Positions 50,326 through 58,665 of a stretch of DNA of 64,000 nucleotides are shown here, in pieces. Where the stretch lies: contig JAJZPL010000002.1 of assembly GCA_021811185.1 (NCBI GenBank), forward strand, positions 95,917 through 159,916, written 5' to 3'. The notes under the pieces were generated by a model. It saw nothing but the letters and a program-made list of their open reading frames with translations, was not told where the DNA came from and did not search any database. The translations under genes and the position numbers were made by a program. Every line of letters starts with the position of its first letter. Position 1 is the first letter of the stretch. Source of the DNA: a bacterium. GTDB taxonomy: Bacteria; Elusimicrobiota; Elusimicrobia; Elusimicrobiales; UBA9959.

Positions 50326-50530
50326 TTAAGCTTTTTGCAAGAATTACCCCCAAACAGGTTGAGCTAAGACATCTTTCGATTGAAAGATGGTGAAGTCGAA
50401 AGTGCTTAGAGCCTGAAAGCATGATCGTAACCTCCTGATTTTTGCCTAAAAAACTTGGTGTATTCCATTGGGCTCTCCACCTATTATTTGTCACTGGTGT
50501 TTTCTTCATTAAAGATTCAATCGCCAAAAA

Positions 50531-50574
50531 CTGACGTTAGCAGCCCGACACTACGTTGTCGGGTTGTTCTGCTA
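50531..50574. other. Stem-loop upstream of the HEXXH gene
   Basis: TAGCAG...CTGCTA outer pairs and a CCCGACA / TGTCGGG inner stem form a long hairpin with one bulge (TTGTT). It lies inside the tracked ORF 50455-51696 and is the reason I place the real start downstream. It may be a terminator of the preceding gene or a mobile-element feature. The 130 bases before it hold no supported gene. Confidence 0.5.
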
Positions 50575-50589
50575 CACTATTTTGTAAAA

Positions 50590-51696
50590 GTGATTGCCGC
50601 TGAAGAGTTAGAATATGTTCAGGCCCTTGCCAAATTAAACATAGCCCGCTACGCCCCTATGGAAAACATCCTGAGTATTTCTTTGAAAGCTAGTAATGTC
50701 TCTCCCCAGGGCTTTCACGACTTCGAGAAGATGGCGAAGGTTTGCCATGAGTACATGGTCTCCTTTGCAACCGAGGTCGGAATGCCTAAAAGGATAGAGC
50801 TAATTCTGGCGGAGAATTTTGATGAAGTCGTTTCAGACATATTAGGGAAATCTGACACTGCAAGTGGCAGATTTTCTTCTGCTCGTCCTCACGGTTGTGT
50901 GGTGGGGAAAAATATTGTTAAGGACGATTCTTGGGATCATGTTGTAATCGTTTTCAACGCAACATTTTGGGACTGCACAGCAAACAGCAACTCTGGGAAC
51001 GTGCTGTTACAACTCGGACTTATTGCCCACGAACTCGCCCATCCGTACATTGACAGGATGAGATTCCGAAGCGGAGCCGTAAAAGTCGCCACGACAGACG
51101 CTTTAGAACTGAACGTCAGAAACCTGTCCCGACTTATAATCGATGAGTATTTTGCTGATCTAATTGCGGATGCTATTGTTGTGATAGCGACCCGGAAACC
51201 TACAGACGCTGGCGTTACTCCCGTGCATATGTGGGATATCTTGGGAACCAATCAGATCGACACACTCAGAACTTATCTGACAGATAACTGCGCTGCCCTC
51301 CCGAATTATGCGAATGAATATAGAGCTAATAAAATTACTTTCCAAGTGATGTGGGGGGAAATATTGTCTGGGATCGAACAGTTGTTCACTATATATATCC
51401 ATGCAAGGGCTTTTGCAGACGCCACTAAAACCGAGATTCCCATATTCGACTCCCCAGAAATCCAAGCAGTCCCTTTTGTCCAAAAATATATCCCGAAGTC
51501 ATCGATGCAGTTCCTGGATCAACTTAGGAAGTATCGTCCGCCAATGTCATTGGGCGAATGGCATAACATGGAAGCAGTATTGCTTCCTGCGGGGGAAAAA
51601 TCTTTTCTGGAAATATGGGAGTTGTTATGTGTCCCAAAAATACCCACGCCACCCAGTTTATTGCATTTAGTATGGTCATATCTGATGAGAGTTTGA
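50590..51696 (+). CDS. HEXXH-motif putative zinc metallopeptidase
   Basis: At least 368 aa. The tracked frame starts at TTG 50455 but crosses a hairpin; GTG 50590 or ATG 50659 (MENILSIS) are more plausible starts, and none has a clear ribosome site. LLQLGLIAHELAHPYIDRMRF gives the zincin motif His147-Glu148-x2-His151. Glu186 in RLIIDEYFADLIADAI is a candidate third ligand, recalling the layout of IrrE/ImmA-like (M78) and other minigluzincins. The rest shows no recognised domain. It has AT-rich island composition and precedes the RES-domain gene. Confidence 0.55.
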   Translation: MIAAEELEYVQALAKLNIARYAPMENILSISLKASNVSPQGFHDFEKMAKVCHEYMVSFATEVGMPKRIELILAENFDEVVSDILGKSDTASGRFSSARPHGCVVGKNIVKDDSWDHVVIVFNATFWDCTANSNSGNVLLQLGLIAHELAHPYIDRMRFRSGAVKVATTDALELNVRNLSRLIIDEYFADLIADAIVVIATRKPTDAGVTPVHMWDILGTNQIDTLRTYLTDNCAALPNYANEYRANKITFQVMWGEILSGIEQLFTIYIHARAFADATKTEIPIFDSPEIQAVPFVQKYIPKSSMQFLDQLRKYRPPMSLGEWHNMEAVLLPAGEKSFLEIWELLCVPKIPTPPSLLHLVWSYLMRV

Positions 51697-51832
51697 ACGG
51701 GCAAGGCAATACGCTAAAATTTTATATCTTATTCTGGATCTTGTAGTTGAATGTGCCCGTCGTTGACACTGATGATTGGAAGTTATAGGCTCTTCTGGGT
51801 GGACGAGCCGCCGGCTTGTTTAAGGACTACAA

Positions 51833-52945
51833 ATGAACGTACAGTGTTGCGAGAATTGTTTTCTTGAGCCAAGTATTCGAAATTATATCCATAAAATCGG
51901 ATTGGTCTCAAAGGAGCCATGTGAGTACTGCGGCTCAATAGAGATGCCGAGTGTTGAGGTTTCTACTCTTAGGGAGCTTTTTGAACCTGTAATTCAAAAA
52001 CATTATCTTACCTGCGATAACCTTAGTCAATATCGGCACGAAGACCCTGGCAATGGTGAGGACCTCGTTACTCTTCTTGACTCTGACTTCGGAGTGTTTT
52101 CCGAAGAGGTCGAAGATAGTTGTGAGCTTCTTAACGATATACTAAATCTAGATCGTGATCAGTGTGAGCCTGAAATGGATCCGCGCGACTCGTGGTTCAG
52201 GATTGACGATGATTGGGGATACAGATCGCCTGAAGAAGAACACGATGAGGCACTTTCCACCCTAACTGATGCGATAGAAACTCACGGGAGTGGAATTACT
52301 ATTCTTTTGTCACGTAAGCGGCTTCCGGCAGAGGTTGGATATGCGTGCGCGGATATTTTAAATGCATTAACGCACTCCTCGCTTAAGGCCGGGGAATTGT
52401 TGTGGCGTGCGAGGGTTGGAAATTGGGATGATGTGGAGCAGATAAAAGCTCCTCCCTCTCATTGTGCGAAGCCTGGGCGTTGCAGTCTGGGGGGGCAACC
52501 TGTGCTGTATGTCGCATCATCTCGTGACACGGCTGTGAGCGAAGTCCGTCCCAGCAAGCGGGATATTGTTTCAGTCGCCCAGTTCAAGCTTAAATATGAT
52601 GTCAAGATTTGCGACTTACTCTCTGTTCCGGTTGTTGCATCGCCGTTTACCGAGTTTGATGCCTATTGTCTGGAACTCCGAAGGAAGGCGTTAGCTGACA
52701 CGTTAGGTCAAGCCTTAGCCAAGCCTATAAGACCGGATGAGGAGCCAAGGGAATATCTCGTGACACAAGTTCTCTGTTATCTGATATTCGATAAAGGATT
52801 TGACGGTATTCGGTATCATTCCTCCCAGCATGACGGCGGCGTAAACATGGTTTTCCTGGAACCAGAGATTGCAGAGCCGGTCGCAACATCGTTTAGCCAT
52901 GTCACGGTAAAAGCGGTTTCTTACAGTATTGGGGAAGGTCAATAA
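51833..52945 (+). CDS. RES-domain protein with cysteine-rich N-terminus (putative NAD+-targeting toxin)
   Basis: A 370-aa protein. N-terminal CCENCF and CEYCG knuckles (residues 5-40) could bind zinc and are followed by an acidic helical region. The C-terminal 170 residues are a RES domain: GELLWRARVGNW, LGGQPVLYVASSRDTAVSEVRPSKRDIVSVAQFKL, YLVTQVLCYLIFDKGFDGIRYHSSQHDGGVNMVFLEPE. RES domains are ADP-ribosyltransferase-like toxins that degrade NAD+, normally paired with an Xre antitoxin, but no antitoxin gene is adjacent. The layout matches the HEPN/RES-N-terminal type of standalone effectors. Confidence 0.75.
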   Translation: MNVQCCENCFLEPSIRNYIHKIGLVSKEPCEYCGSIEMPSVEVSTLRELFEPVIQKHYLTCDNLSQYRHEDPGNGEDLVTLLDSDFGVFSEEVEDSCELLNDILNLDRDQCEPEMDPRDSWFRIDDDWGYRSPEEEHDEALSTLTDAIETHGSGITILLSRKRLPAEVGYACADILNALTHSSLKAGELLWRARVGNWDDVEQIKAPPSHCAKPGRCSLGGQPVLYVASSRDTAVSEVRPSKRDIVSVAQFKLKYDVKICDLLSVPVVASPFTEFDAYCLELRRKALADTLGQALAKPIRPDEEPREYLVTQVLCYLIFDKGFDGIRYHSSQHDGGVNMVFLEPEIAEPVATSFSHVTVKAVSYSIGEGQ

Positions 52946-53065
52946 GCCGACAACCGCTTAATGGGTGAAAATCCAGAAGGGAATATTTTTTTCACTGTTT
53001 AAGTGAAAGTACGCGAAGCACTCTGCATTTTAGTGTTGCCATTGCCGCTATTCTTGTGATCCGCA

Positions 53066-53629
53066 TTAAAACAAGCAGGTTGCTTCAGTACGGAATGGCG
53101 TTTGTGTCGTTTCGGGAGTGCGCCGGATGTATTCCACCGCGCTTGCGCGCGTCTTCGGATCTAGATTCTTTAGATATTCTAAGGCTGTCGCTACGGAGAA
53201 TGGTTGCTTGTATACCTCTTCAAAATTTGAGGTTAAGGCGGTCCAAACTATAGCATCGAATCCTTGCTGAATAGCCCAACGGCGAATAGTTTGGCAGGCG
53301 GAAGGATGCTGAGTGTGTGCCCAGGTTTGTACCGTGTCAGTCCGTAAATTTATAAATCCTATTCTGCTTTGATTGCTGCGCTCTCTTTTTCCCAAGTCGA
53401 TAATGCTTTCATCCAACACATTGCGTGAACTGGTAATAAATTGAGTTGATACGGGTGCCCCATTAATGGGGTCAATCACCAGCGTCAAGCAGCCAGCTCT
53501 GACACCTCTTTGAGAGATACGAGAAAACTCAATTGGTATAACTGGACCGCCAGTCTGCCAGTCACCAGTGACGGGTAATTCTCCACGCTCAGTAATTAAG
53601 GAGCCCCATCCAAGGATTGCAATCTTCAT
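53066..53629 (-). CDS. Conserved hypothetical protein, fourth gene of the ABC-3C-like operon
   Basis: A 187-aa cytosolic protein, starting at ATG 53629 (MKIAILGWGSLI) rather than the tracked 53686, which lies inside the ATPase gene. The N-terminal strand-loop ILGWGSLI and the segments PVIPIEFSRISQRG, GCLTLVIDP and SRIGFINLR resemble gamma-glutamylcyclotransferase-like (GGCT) folds, which begin with a similar YGSN/WGSL loop. I cannot assign an activity. It begins 10 bases after the ATPase stop, so it is probably part of the same transcript and could be an accessory effector or regulator. Confidence 0.6.
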   Translation of the reverse strand: MKIAILGWGSLITERGELPVTGDWQTGGPVIPIEFSRISQRGVRAGCLTLVIDPINGAPVSTQFITSSRNVLDESIIDLGKRERSNQSRIGFINLRTDTVQTWAHTQHPSACQTIRRWAIQQGFDAIVWTALTSNFEEVYKQPFSVATALEYLKNLDPKTRASAVEYIRRTPETTQTPFRTEATCLF

Positions 53630-53639
53630 AGGAAGGCAT

Positions 53640-55589
53640 TTATTTACCCCGATACTTTTTGATAAGTGGGGGATTTTCCACATCATCCGGTTTCATATGT
53701 CTTTCCTGGAAATCCAGTTTCTTGGGGTCTTCTGGACGAAATATCTCTTTATCTATTACTATGAACTGAGTTCCTTTTAATTCAGTTTCCGCTAGCTTAT
53801 GAAGCATTTTGTGGAACCCTGCAAATTGCATGAGATTCTCTCTTTCGCTGACGTTTTTCATTGGTGAATCAATAATTAAAATCGTTGGCAATGTTACGCC
53901 ATTCCTTACTGCCAATCTGTGAATAGCAACCGCAAAACAACATTTAAAGAATGTTTTTTTACCTCCACTGCCCAAATTGGCAAAGGAAGTTCGCACTATA
54001 TCACCAGTACTTTGACCGTAGACTTGTGGTAGGAATTTTGGGGAGTTTATTTCCACAGAGTCGTCAGATTTAAAGCCGTGGAGATGAGACTTTACCAAAC
54101 AATCAAGGAATAACTCCTTAAGAAGATCCAGGTTTGAAGTATCCTTCTCCGCTTCAGCACGCACGATTTTTAATTCAGCCCTAATTTCGGCTTCACGGCC
54201 TGCCAATTGAATAGTTTCTTCCTGAAGTTTCTCTATTTTATTTGCCAAAGCCTCTACCTGCTGCAAATCCTCTGTCCTCTGTATGAGTCGCGCGCGTTCT
54301 TTTTCAAATGCCAATGCTGCGGCCAAGTATTTGGAATCATACTCTCGCAATGCCTGTTCTAAATCGTTATCGACCGTCGTTTTTTCACTGGCAATATCTT
54401 GCCGTTGGCGTTTTAGACGTCTCGTTTCCTCTAATTGCAGGTCAATCCGTTCCTGCAATTCATCTGCGCGGGCCTTTGTATCTGCCTCAATTGCGTCATC
54501 ATTGATGGGACTTTGCGGCATATCCTGGTGGGCCTGTCCGCAAACGGGGCAAAGAGTTCCATCCTTGGGCTCCAAAGGTTGATAGCACTGAGGACACTGT
54601 ATAAACTCTATACCCGTCAAAACGGAGCGAGCGGCTTGTGCTCGTTTCTGGCGAGTCGCCAATGAGAGAAGTGTATTTCTATGGCTTTTATCTCTTGCAA
54701 TAGTTTGTTCAAGATCATCCAAGGCAGCATCTGTTTCCGCTATTTGGAAGGAGAGTTTGCGGCCTCTCTGTTGCAAAAGCTCCGTCTCATGGGAACGTAA
54801 TTTTCCAGTTTCGGTGCGTATTTTTTGTATCTGAATCTCTAACCTTTCAACCTCAGCCTTAATCTTTTGACGAAGGGCCTCAATTTCCAGGGGCGTAGCC
54901 AAATGTTCTACAGCGAGAGCTTCCTTAATGGCCTCTGCCGCAGATTCACAGCGAAGTTTCTTGTCTTTCACCAACTCTAATTCTGCTTCTAAATCGGATA
55001 CTCTTTCTTGGTGGAAACCCAAAATCAGGCGCAAAACGTCACGGCTTTTCAATTGAACGGCAAAGTTTGCCGCTTCATCAAGATTAAAAAAACTGCTGTC
55101 CATCGACTCCTGATTAAGGTAACAGTACCAAAACATATCGCGGAAGCTTAATCGGACGAGTTCAGATTCTTCTTTAAGTTTACTTTTGCGGACGTGTGGG
55201 GGGGTAACTCCTGCCAAACGGAATAACAAGTCTGAAAGCACTTCAATTCCAGTCCCTATAAGGACTTCACCATTAGCCACCTTGCCTGGAATTAAAACGT
55301 CATAAGGTTGATCTTTTTCTGTCCACTGGGCGTGGATTTTGTTTTCGCCGGAATTCCGAGTGAGAAAAAGTGGCGTCCCATTTATTTCAATGTCTAAAGT
55401 CGCCGACACGAACTCCTGTTGCAGGGCTGGAGTATATTCCAGTTTGCCTCCGAGACAGAAATCGATTAGGCGGGCGATGGTTGACTTGCCGGACCCCATT
55501 GGCCCGTAGTAATAATTAAACTTGGAAAAAGTCAGAATATCATTCTCTTTCTTGCAGTTCAGTGTGAGTTGTCGGATGTGGAAATTCAT
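53640..55589 (-). CDS. Rad50/SMC-like ABC ATPase with zinc hook (ABC-3C ATPase component)
   Basis: A 649-aa ATPase. Walker A is GPMGSGKS at residues 29-36. Two long coiled coils (about 205-310 and 370-500) flank a zinc-hook-like pair CPQC (332-335) and CPVC (347-350). The signature region is ASFANLGSGGKKTFFKCCFAVAIHRLA and Walker B is TILIIDSPMKN. This is the layout of the ATPases of ABC-three-component conflict systems. ATG 55589 overlaps the middle-component stop by four bases. DNA sensing or looping that activates the nuclease partner is the expected role. Confidence 0.82.
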   Translation of the reverse strand: MNFHIRQLTLNCKKENDILTFSKFNYYYGPMGSGKSTIARLIDFCLGGKLEYTPALQQEFVSATLDIEINGTPLFLTRNSGENKIHAQWTEKDQPYDVLIPGKVANGEVLIGTGIEVLSDLLFRLAGVTPPHVRKSKLKEESELVRLSFRDMFWYCYLNQESMDSSFFNLDEAANFAVQLKSRDVLRLILGFHQERVSDLEAELELVKDKKLRCESAAEAIKEALAVEHLATPLEIEALRQKIKAEVERLEIQIQKIRTETGKLRSHETELLQQRGRKLSFQIAETDAALDDLEQTIARDKSHRNTLLSLATRQKRAQAARSVLTGIEFIQCPQCYQPLEPKDGTLCPVCGQAHQDMPQSPINDDAIEADTKARADELQERIDLQLEETRRLKRQRQDIASEKTTVDNDLEQALREYDSKYLAAALAFEKERARLIQRTEDLQQVEALANKIEKLQEETIQLAGREAEIRAELKIVRAEAEKDTSNLDLLKELFLDCLVKSHLHGFKSDDSVEINSPKFLPQVYGQSTGDIVRTSFANLGSGGKKTFFKCCFAVAIHRLAVRNGVTLPTILIIDSPMKNVSERENLMQFAGFHKMLHKLAETELKGTQFIVIDKEIFRPEDPKKLDFQERHMKPDDVENPPLIKKYRGK

Positions 55590-56161
55590 AATTCGATGGG
55601 GTTCCCCCATTTCATGGAAATTATTTCAGGGACTATTTTGTATACGAACGATGTTAGTTTGGTTGATGGCATATGCCCTACTGCCCCATTAACCGTCTTC
55701 GCTCTTTCGACAAGGGCGGTAAATCCATTATCCGCTTCCAATCTACCCGCCAGGGTCTTGCCGGCTTCAGTAAGTTGTATTTTCACTGTTCTGCCTTCGC
55801 GATAAACTATTGCTAATTGCTTTGCCACTAAGATGCTAAGCCATCGGCGATATCTGGGATCCCAGGGCCCAAAGCGAAATCGTATCATCCGGGCCTCAAT
55901 AGTATCCCTGTCTTCTTCTGGTATGCCAGAAGTGGCAGCCTCAGCTGTTTCCCCTGGTTTTTTTAGTTCCGCCAACGCACGCGCTAGGACATTTGGATAA
56001 CGGAGCAAAAAATCCATCTTTGCCAGCTTCATTATCCCTTCCAGTGGCCTGGGTGTCTTTCCCCTGCCTGCGGCAACCTTTAGTAACAGTAATAGCCGTG
56101 CTTCATTGAACTCATCAGAGTTTTCTATAGCAGCGGCTGTTTTAAGAATTCTTAAACTCAT
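55586..56161 (-). CDS. ABC-3C middle-component-like protein
   Basis: A 191-aa protein, helical with a winged-helix-like C-terminal half: MIRFRFGPWDPRYRRWLSILVAKQLAIVYREGRTVKIQLTEAGKTLAGRL. The N-terminal region (LLLLLKVAAGRGKTPRPLEGIMKLAKMDFLLRYP) is typical of small middle components that link effector and ATPase in ABC-3C systems. It overlaps both neighbours by four bases (start in the nuclease stop, stop in the ATPase start), which strongly suggests fixed stoichiometry of a complex. There is no catalytic motif. Confidence 0.75.
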   Translation of the reverse strand: MSLRILKTAAAIENSDEFNEARLLLLLKVAAGRGKTPRPLEGIMKLAKMDFLLRYPNVLARALAELKKPGETAEAATSGIPEEDRDTIEARMIRFRFGPWDPRYRRWLSILVAKQLAIVYREGRTVKIQLTEAGKTLAGRLEADNGFTALVERAKTVNGAVGHMPSTKLTSFVYKIVPEIISMKWGNPIEL

Positions 56162-57423
56162 GATTTTTCTTCTAAATCGAATTTATCACTCCACCAAACT
56201 AAACAACTTTCGGTTAAGATCCCAGCCATACCCATTAGCGCCTCATACGGTTGGTGCGCTACTTTACCAGGCTCGCTTTTAGCTATCTGGCGTAATCTGT
56301 CTTGCACGCTAATTAACATCCGCTGGCCATAAGGGGCTGCCCCCTGTGCTGCGCGCAATTGCGCATCGTCGCATTCCGTCTTAACCACATTTTCTATCTG
56401 CACTAATTCAGCTTCGGTCTCCGGTCCACGCGTAGCCATTTCCAAGAAGATTGCTTCTGCGGAGAGCAACTGCGTACGTAAAGAATATGCATTGTTATCA
56501 AGGCCGCCTCGCTTGAGCTTTAAGTCAAAGCGTCGCTTATCCTTGCCTGTTTGCTTGAGGGGTTGCGTGGTGAGAGTCGGCAAATATCGGAAGGTCGGTG
56601 TTGTTAGATCACGACTTCTCAAAACGAACTCATCCACCGTTATTCTCTTGAAAGTTAGTTGGGGATCTGGCTGTCCATCTTCGATATGACGAGGAAGGTG
56701 TCTCGCCGCGTCCTGAGCTGAAAGAGAGGATGCCCCAGTTACCATCGAGATCATATCTCGCACCAAGGGTTCCAATTTGTCTTGCGGGAGGCGACACCAG
56801 TCCAGTTGCCTTAAGTGGTTTTGTGCAAGCTCCGCGACAAATGATTCTCGAGAAGGGGGCAATTTTGCAAAACCGAATTTTTGAAGAACTGCGAATAGTT
56901 CTTCCGGAGTGGTTTTTGTTGTGACTTTGGCGAGCAAGGCATTAAAGCCTTTCGTCTCGGGGTCTGACAGTGCGGTTGAGGATGCACTGGCAAGAACTGC
57001 TGAAACAAGACGCTGCGGAGAAAGATGCGTGGTCGCAGAGGCGTCACTCTCCGAAGACTCAACATTGGTAACAAAATTAAAGTGCTTAAAGCGCCCAGGG
57101 AAACGTTTGTTCAATCTTAAGAAGCCATTAATAGCGCTAACAAAGGCATCGTCTGTTAAGTTCCACTTTCCGTTTTCCGGCTTTCTAGTTTTAACTTGGT
57201 AGGCATCGAAAGACTTGTCATCAATTTGCGCTAGGACATCGTCCTCCTGCTCACACCAGACGGCTATATAGTCCCTTTTGCCAGCTGCAGCAGCAACAAG
57301 CAATACGACAGCATACGCTGATTGGTAACAAAAATTGCGGAATGTCTCGGCGCCAATATCTTGCGCGGGCAATTGTGTGATAGGACTTGGCAGTTCTGTA
57401 TTAGAGTGTTCTTCAATTGACAT
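56158..57423 (-). CDS. DUF4297/Cap4-like nuclease effector (ABC-3C effector component)
   Basis: A 421-aa protein. The N-terminal 130 residues match the DUF4297 (Cap4-type, PD-(D/E)XK-like) pattern: FRNFCYQSAYAVVLLVAAAAG, DYIAVWCEQEDDVLA (acidic residues 58-62) and SFDAYQVKTRK with Gln76-x-Lys78, the QxK half of the active site. The C-terminal half would be the docking domain for the middle component and ATPase. It is the first gene of the operon. Expected role: DNA cleavage once the ATPase senses foreign or damaged DNA. The effector choice is read from motifs by eye. Confidence 0.75.
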   Translation of the reverse strand: MSIEEHSNTELPSPITQLPAQDIGAETFRNFCYQSAYAVVLLVAAAAGKRDYIAVWCEQEDDVLAQIDDKSFDAYQVKTRKPENGKWNLTDDAFVSAINGFLRLNKRFPGRFKHFNFVTNVESSESDASATTHLSPQRLVSAVLASASSTALSDPETKGFNALLAKVTTKTTPEELFAVLQKFGFAKLPPSRESFVAELAQNHLRQLDWCRLPQDKLEPLVRDMISMVTGASSLSAQDAARHLPRHIEDGQPDPQLTFKRITVDEFVLRSRDLTTPTFRYLPTLTTQPLKQTGKDKRRFDLKLKRGGLDNNAYSLRTQLLSAEAIFLEMATRGPETEAELVQIENVVKTECDDAQLRAAQGAAPYGQRMLISVQDRLRQIAKSEPGKVAHQPYEALMGMAGILTESCLVWWSDKFDLEEKS

Positions 57424-57519
57424 GGCTAAGCATGTAGCAGTTTAGTTGCCACTTTGATCAGTCTTGCGCCCAAATACCGCAGATTTGCAATTAATGATTC
57501 CAAATCCCGGCCCTAAAGT

Positions 57520-57566
57520 TATAATACAAAAAAGTTAGGGGAGCAAACAGTTGCATAATTGTTTGC
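57520..57566. promoter_or_regulatory. Divergent regulatory region with inverted repeat
   Basis: Between the ABC-3C operon and the PD-(D/E)XK gene are TATAAT (57520-57525, plus strand, with TATTAT overlapping on the minus strand) and a perfect repeat GCAAACA-N10-TGTTTGC (57543-57549, 57560-57566). The repeat could bind a regulator of both units. Confidence 0.4.
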
Positions 57567-57646
57567 AGTTCAGCACTATTTCATTGTAAACAAGAAATTT
57601 TGCGTAAAAATTTGTAAAGTTGATGTTACTAGCTGGGGGAATAACA

Positions 57647-58579
57647 ATGAGCCTTACCTCTTTAATCAGGTCTTCTGATTCGGAAACCAAACGCTTCTTC
57701 GATAAGCATTTCCCGAACGTGACTGAGGCTGTGAAATTAATTAATCAAGATCTGGCTGCTAAAAAGCTTCACGACTGTCTACCGAAAAAATCACCTGGAC
57801 ATGTATATGGCTGGGTGGGAACCGCTTTTGATTACAGGGCTAGATACTATTTAAAAATCACTCCATATAAACAGTTAATGGCCTATAGTGGCGGGAAAAT
57901 ATTTGAAAACAACCAAACCTTCGGAAAAAATCTTGACGCTTGGCTCCGAAGAACCCAAAAGCCTAAAAAGAAACTTACTGCCGTGCAAGAAAGGAATATC
58001 TGCTTGCTCACTCTTCTACTAGCTAAACTGGAAGTGTTGGGGCGGGCGTATATGGTCGAGTCTCCAGTGGAAGTGTTAGGCGAGGTGCACTATCCTATAG
58101 TAAAAGAAGCCATTGCGCAGCCGACGATCGCCAAGACACTCAAAATCCTTGCGGGCAAGTACGACCCTAACGTGGTTAAGGACCTTGCAGCGCTTTCCAG
58201 GATCTTTCGGAAGAATCTAGTGGCCTGGAATGTTCGTGCTTCTGTATTGAATCCTTTATTCGCCGGCAGTGCCGATGTCGGAGGCGCGGATGCTGATTTG
58301 ATCCTTGGGTCTGTGTTAGTTGAAATTAAATGCAAGAAGAGAGCTATCGGGCGCAACGATATCTTTCAGCTAATCGGGTATAAACTGCTGGATTATCGGA
58401 ATTGGTATGGGATCGATTGCCTGGGGATATATTTCGGGAGATATGGCATTCTTGAATACTGGCCGATACAAAAGATGTTCAAGGGCTTGGGCTGCTCAAT
58501 AAGCAGCATAAGCAAGCTGCGCGAAAAGTTCAGGCGCGCCATAGAGAAAGATATGCGATTTATTAATGGCTACTTGTAG
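57647..58579 (+). CDS. PD-(D/E)XK nuclease-like protein
   Basis: A 310-aa protein. ATG 57647 behind GGGGGA is chosen over the tracked 57620. The C-terminal half carries a restriction-endonuclease-like core: GGADADLILGSVLVEIKCKK gives Asp215/Asp217 and Glu226-x-Lys228, followed by DIFQLIGYKLLDY (Gln241), the common QxxxY motif. The N-terminal half (RSSDSETKRFFDKHFPN, VGTAFDYRARYYLK) is a conserved helical domain seen with this nuclease type, of unknown role. It is divergent from the ABC-3C operon and may be part of the same defence cluster. Confidence 0.7.
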   Translation: MSLTSLIRSSDSETKRFFDKHFPNVTEAVKLINQDLAAKKLHDCLPKKSPGHVYGWVGTAFDYRARYYLKITPYKQLMAYSGGKIFENNQTFGKNLDAWLRRTQKPKKKLTAVQERNICLLTLLLAKLEVLGRAYMVESPVEVLGEVHYPIVKEAIAQPTIAKTLKILAGKYDPNVVKDLAALSRIFRKNLVAWNVRASVLNPLFAGSADVGGADADLILGSVLVEIKCKKRAIGRNDIFQLIGYKLLDYRNWYGIDCLGIYFGRYGILEYWPIQKMFKGLGCSISSISKLREKFRRAIEKDMRFINGYL

Positions 58580-58665
58580 CTGAAGGTGTTGCAGAGTTGT
58601 AGGAAATTATCGGGCTGTCGGGGGGAGGAATCGTTAATCTATTATCCCAAAAGGAAACTTAGCAT

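Noticed and set aside
50526-50574. Possible integron attC site (GTTAGC-type core with long hairpin)
   Set aside because: The conserved core pair GTTRRRY/RYYYAAC and a repeated cassette pattern are missing, and no integron integrase is present.
52990-53008. Inverted repeat TTTCACT-N5-AGTGAAA between the RES gene and the ABC-3C-type operon
   Set aside because: No T tract in the right position on either strand, so I do not call it a terminator; it may be a chance AT-rich hairpin.
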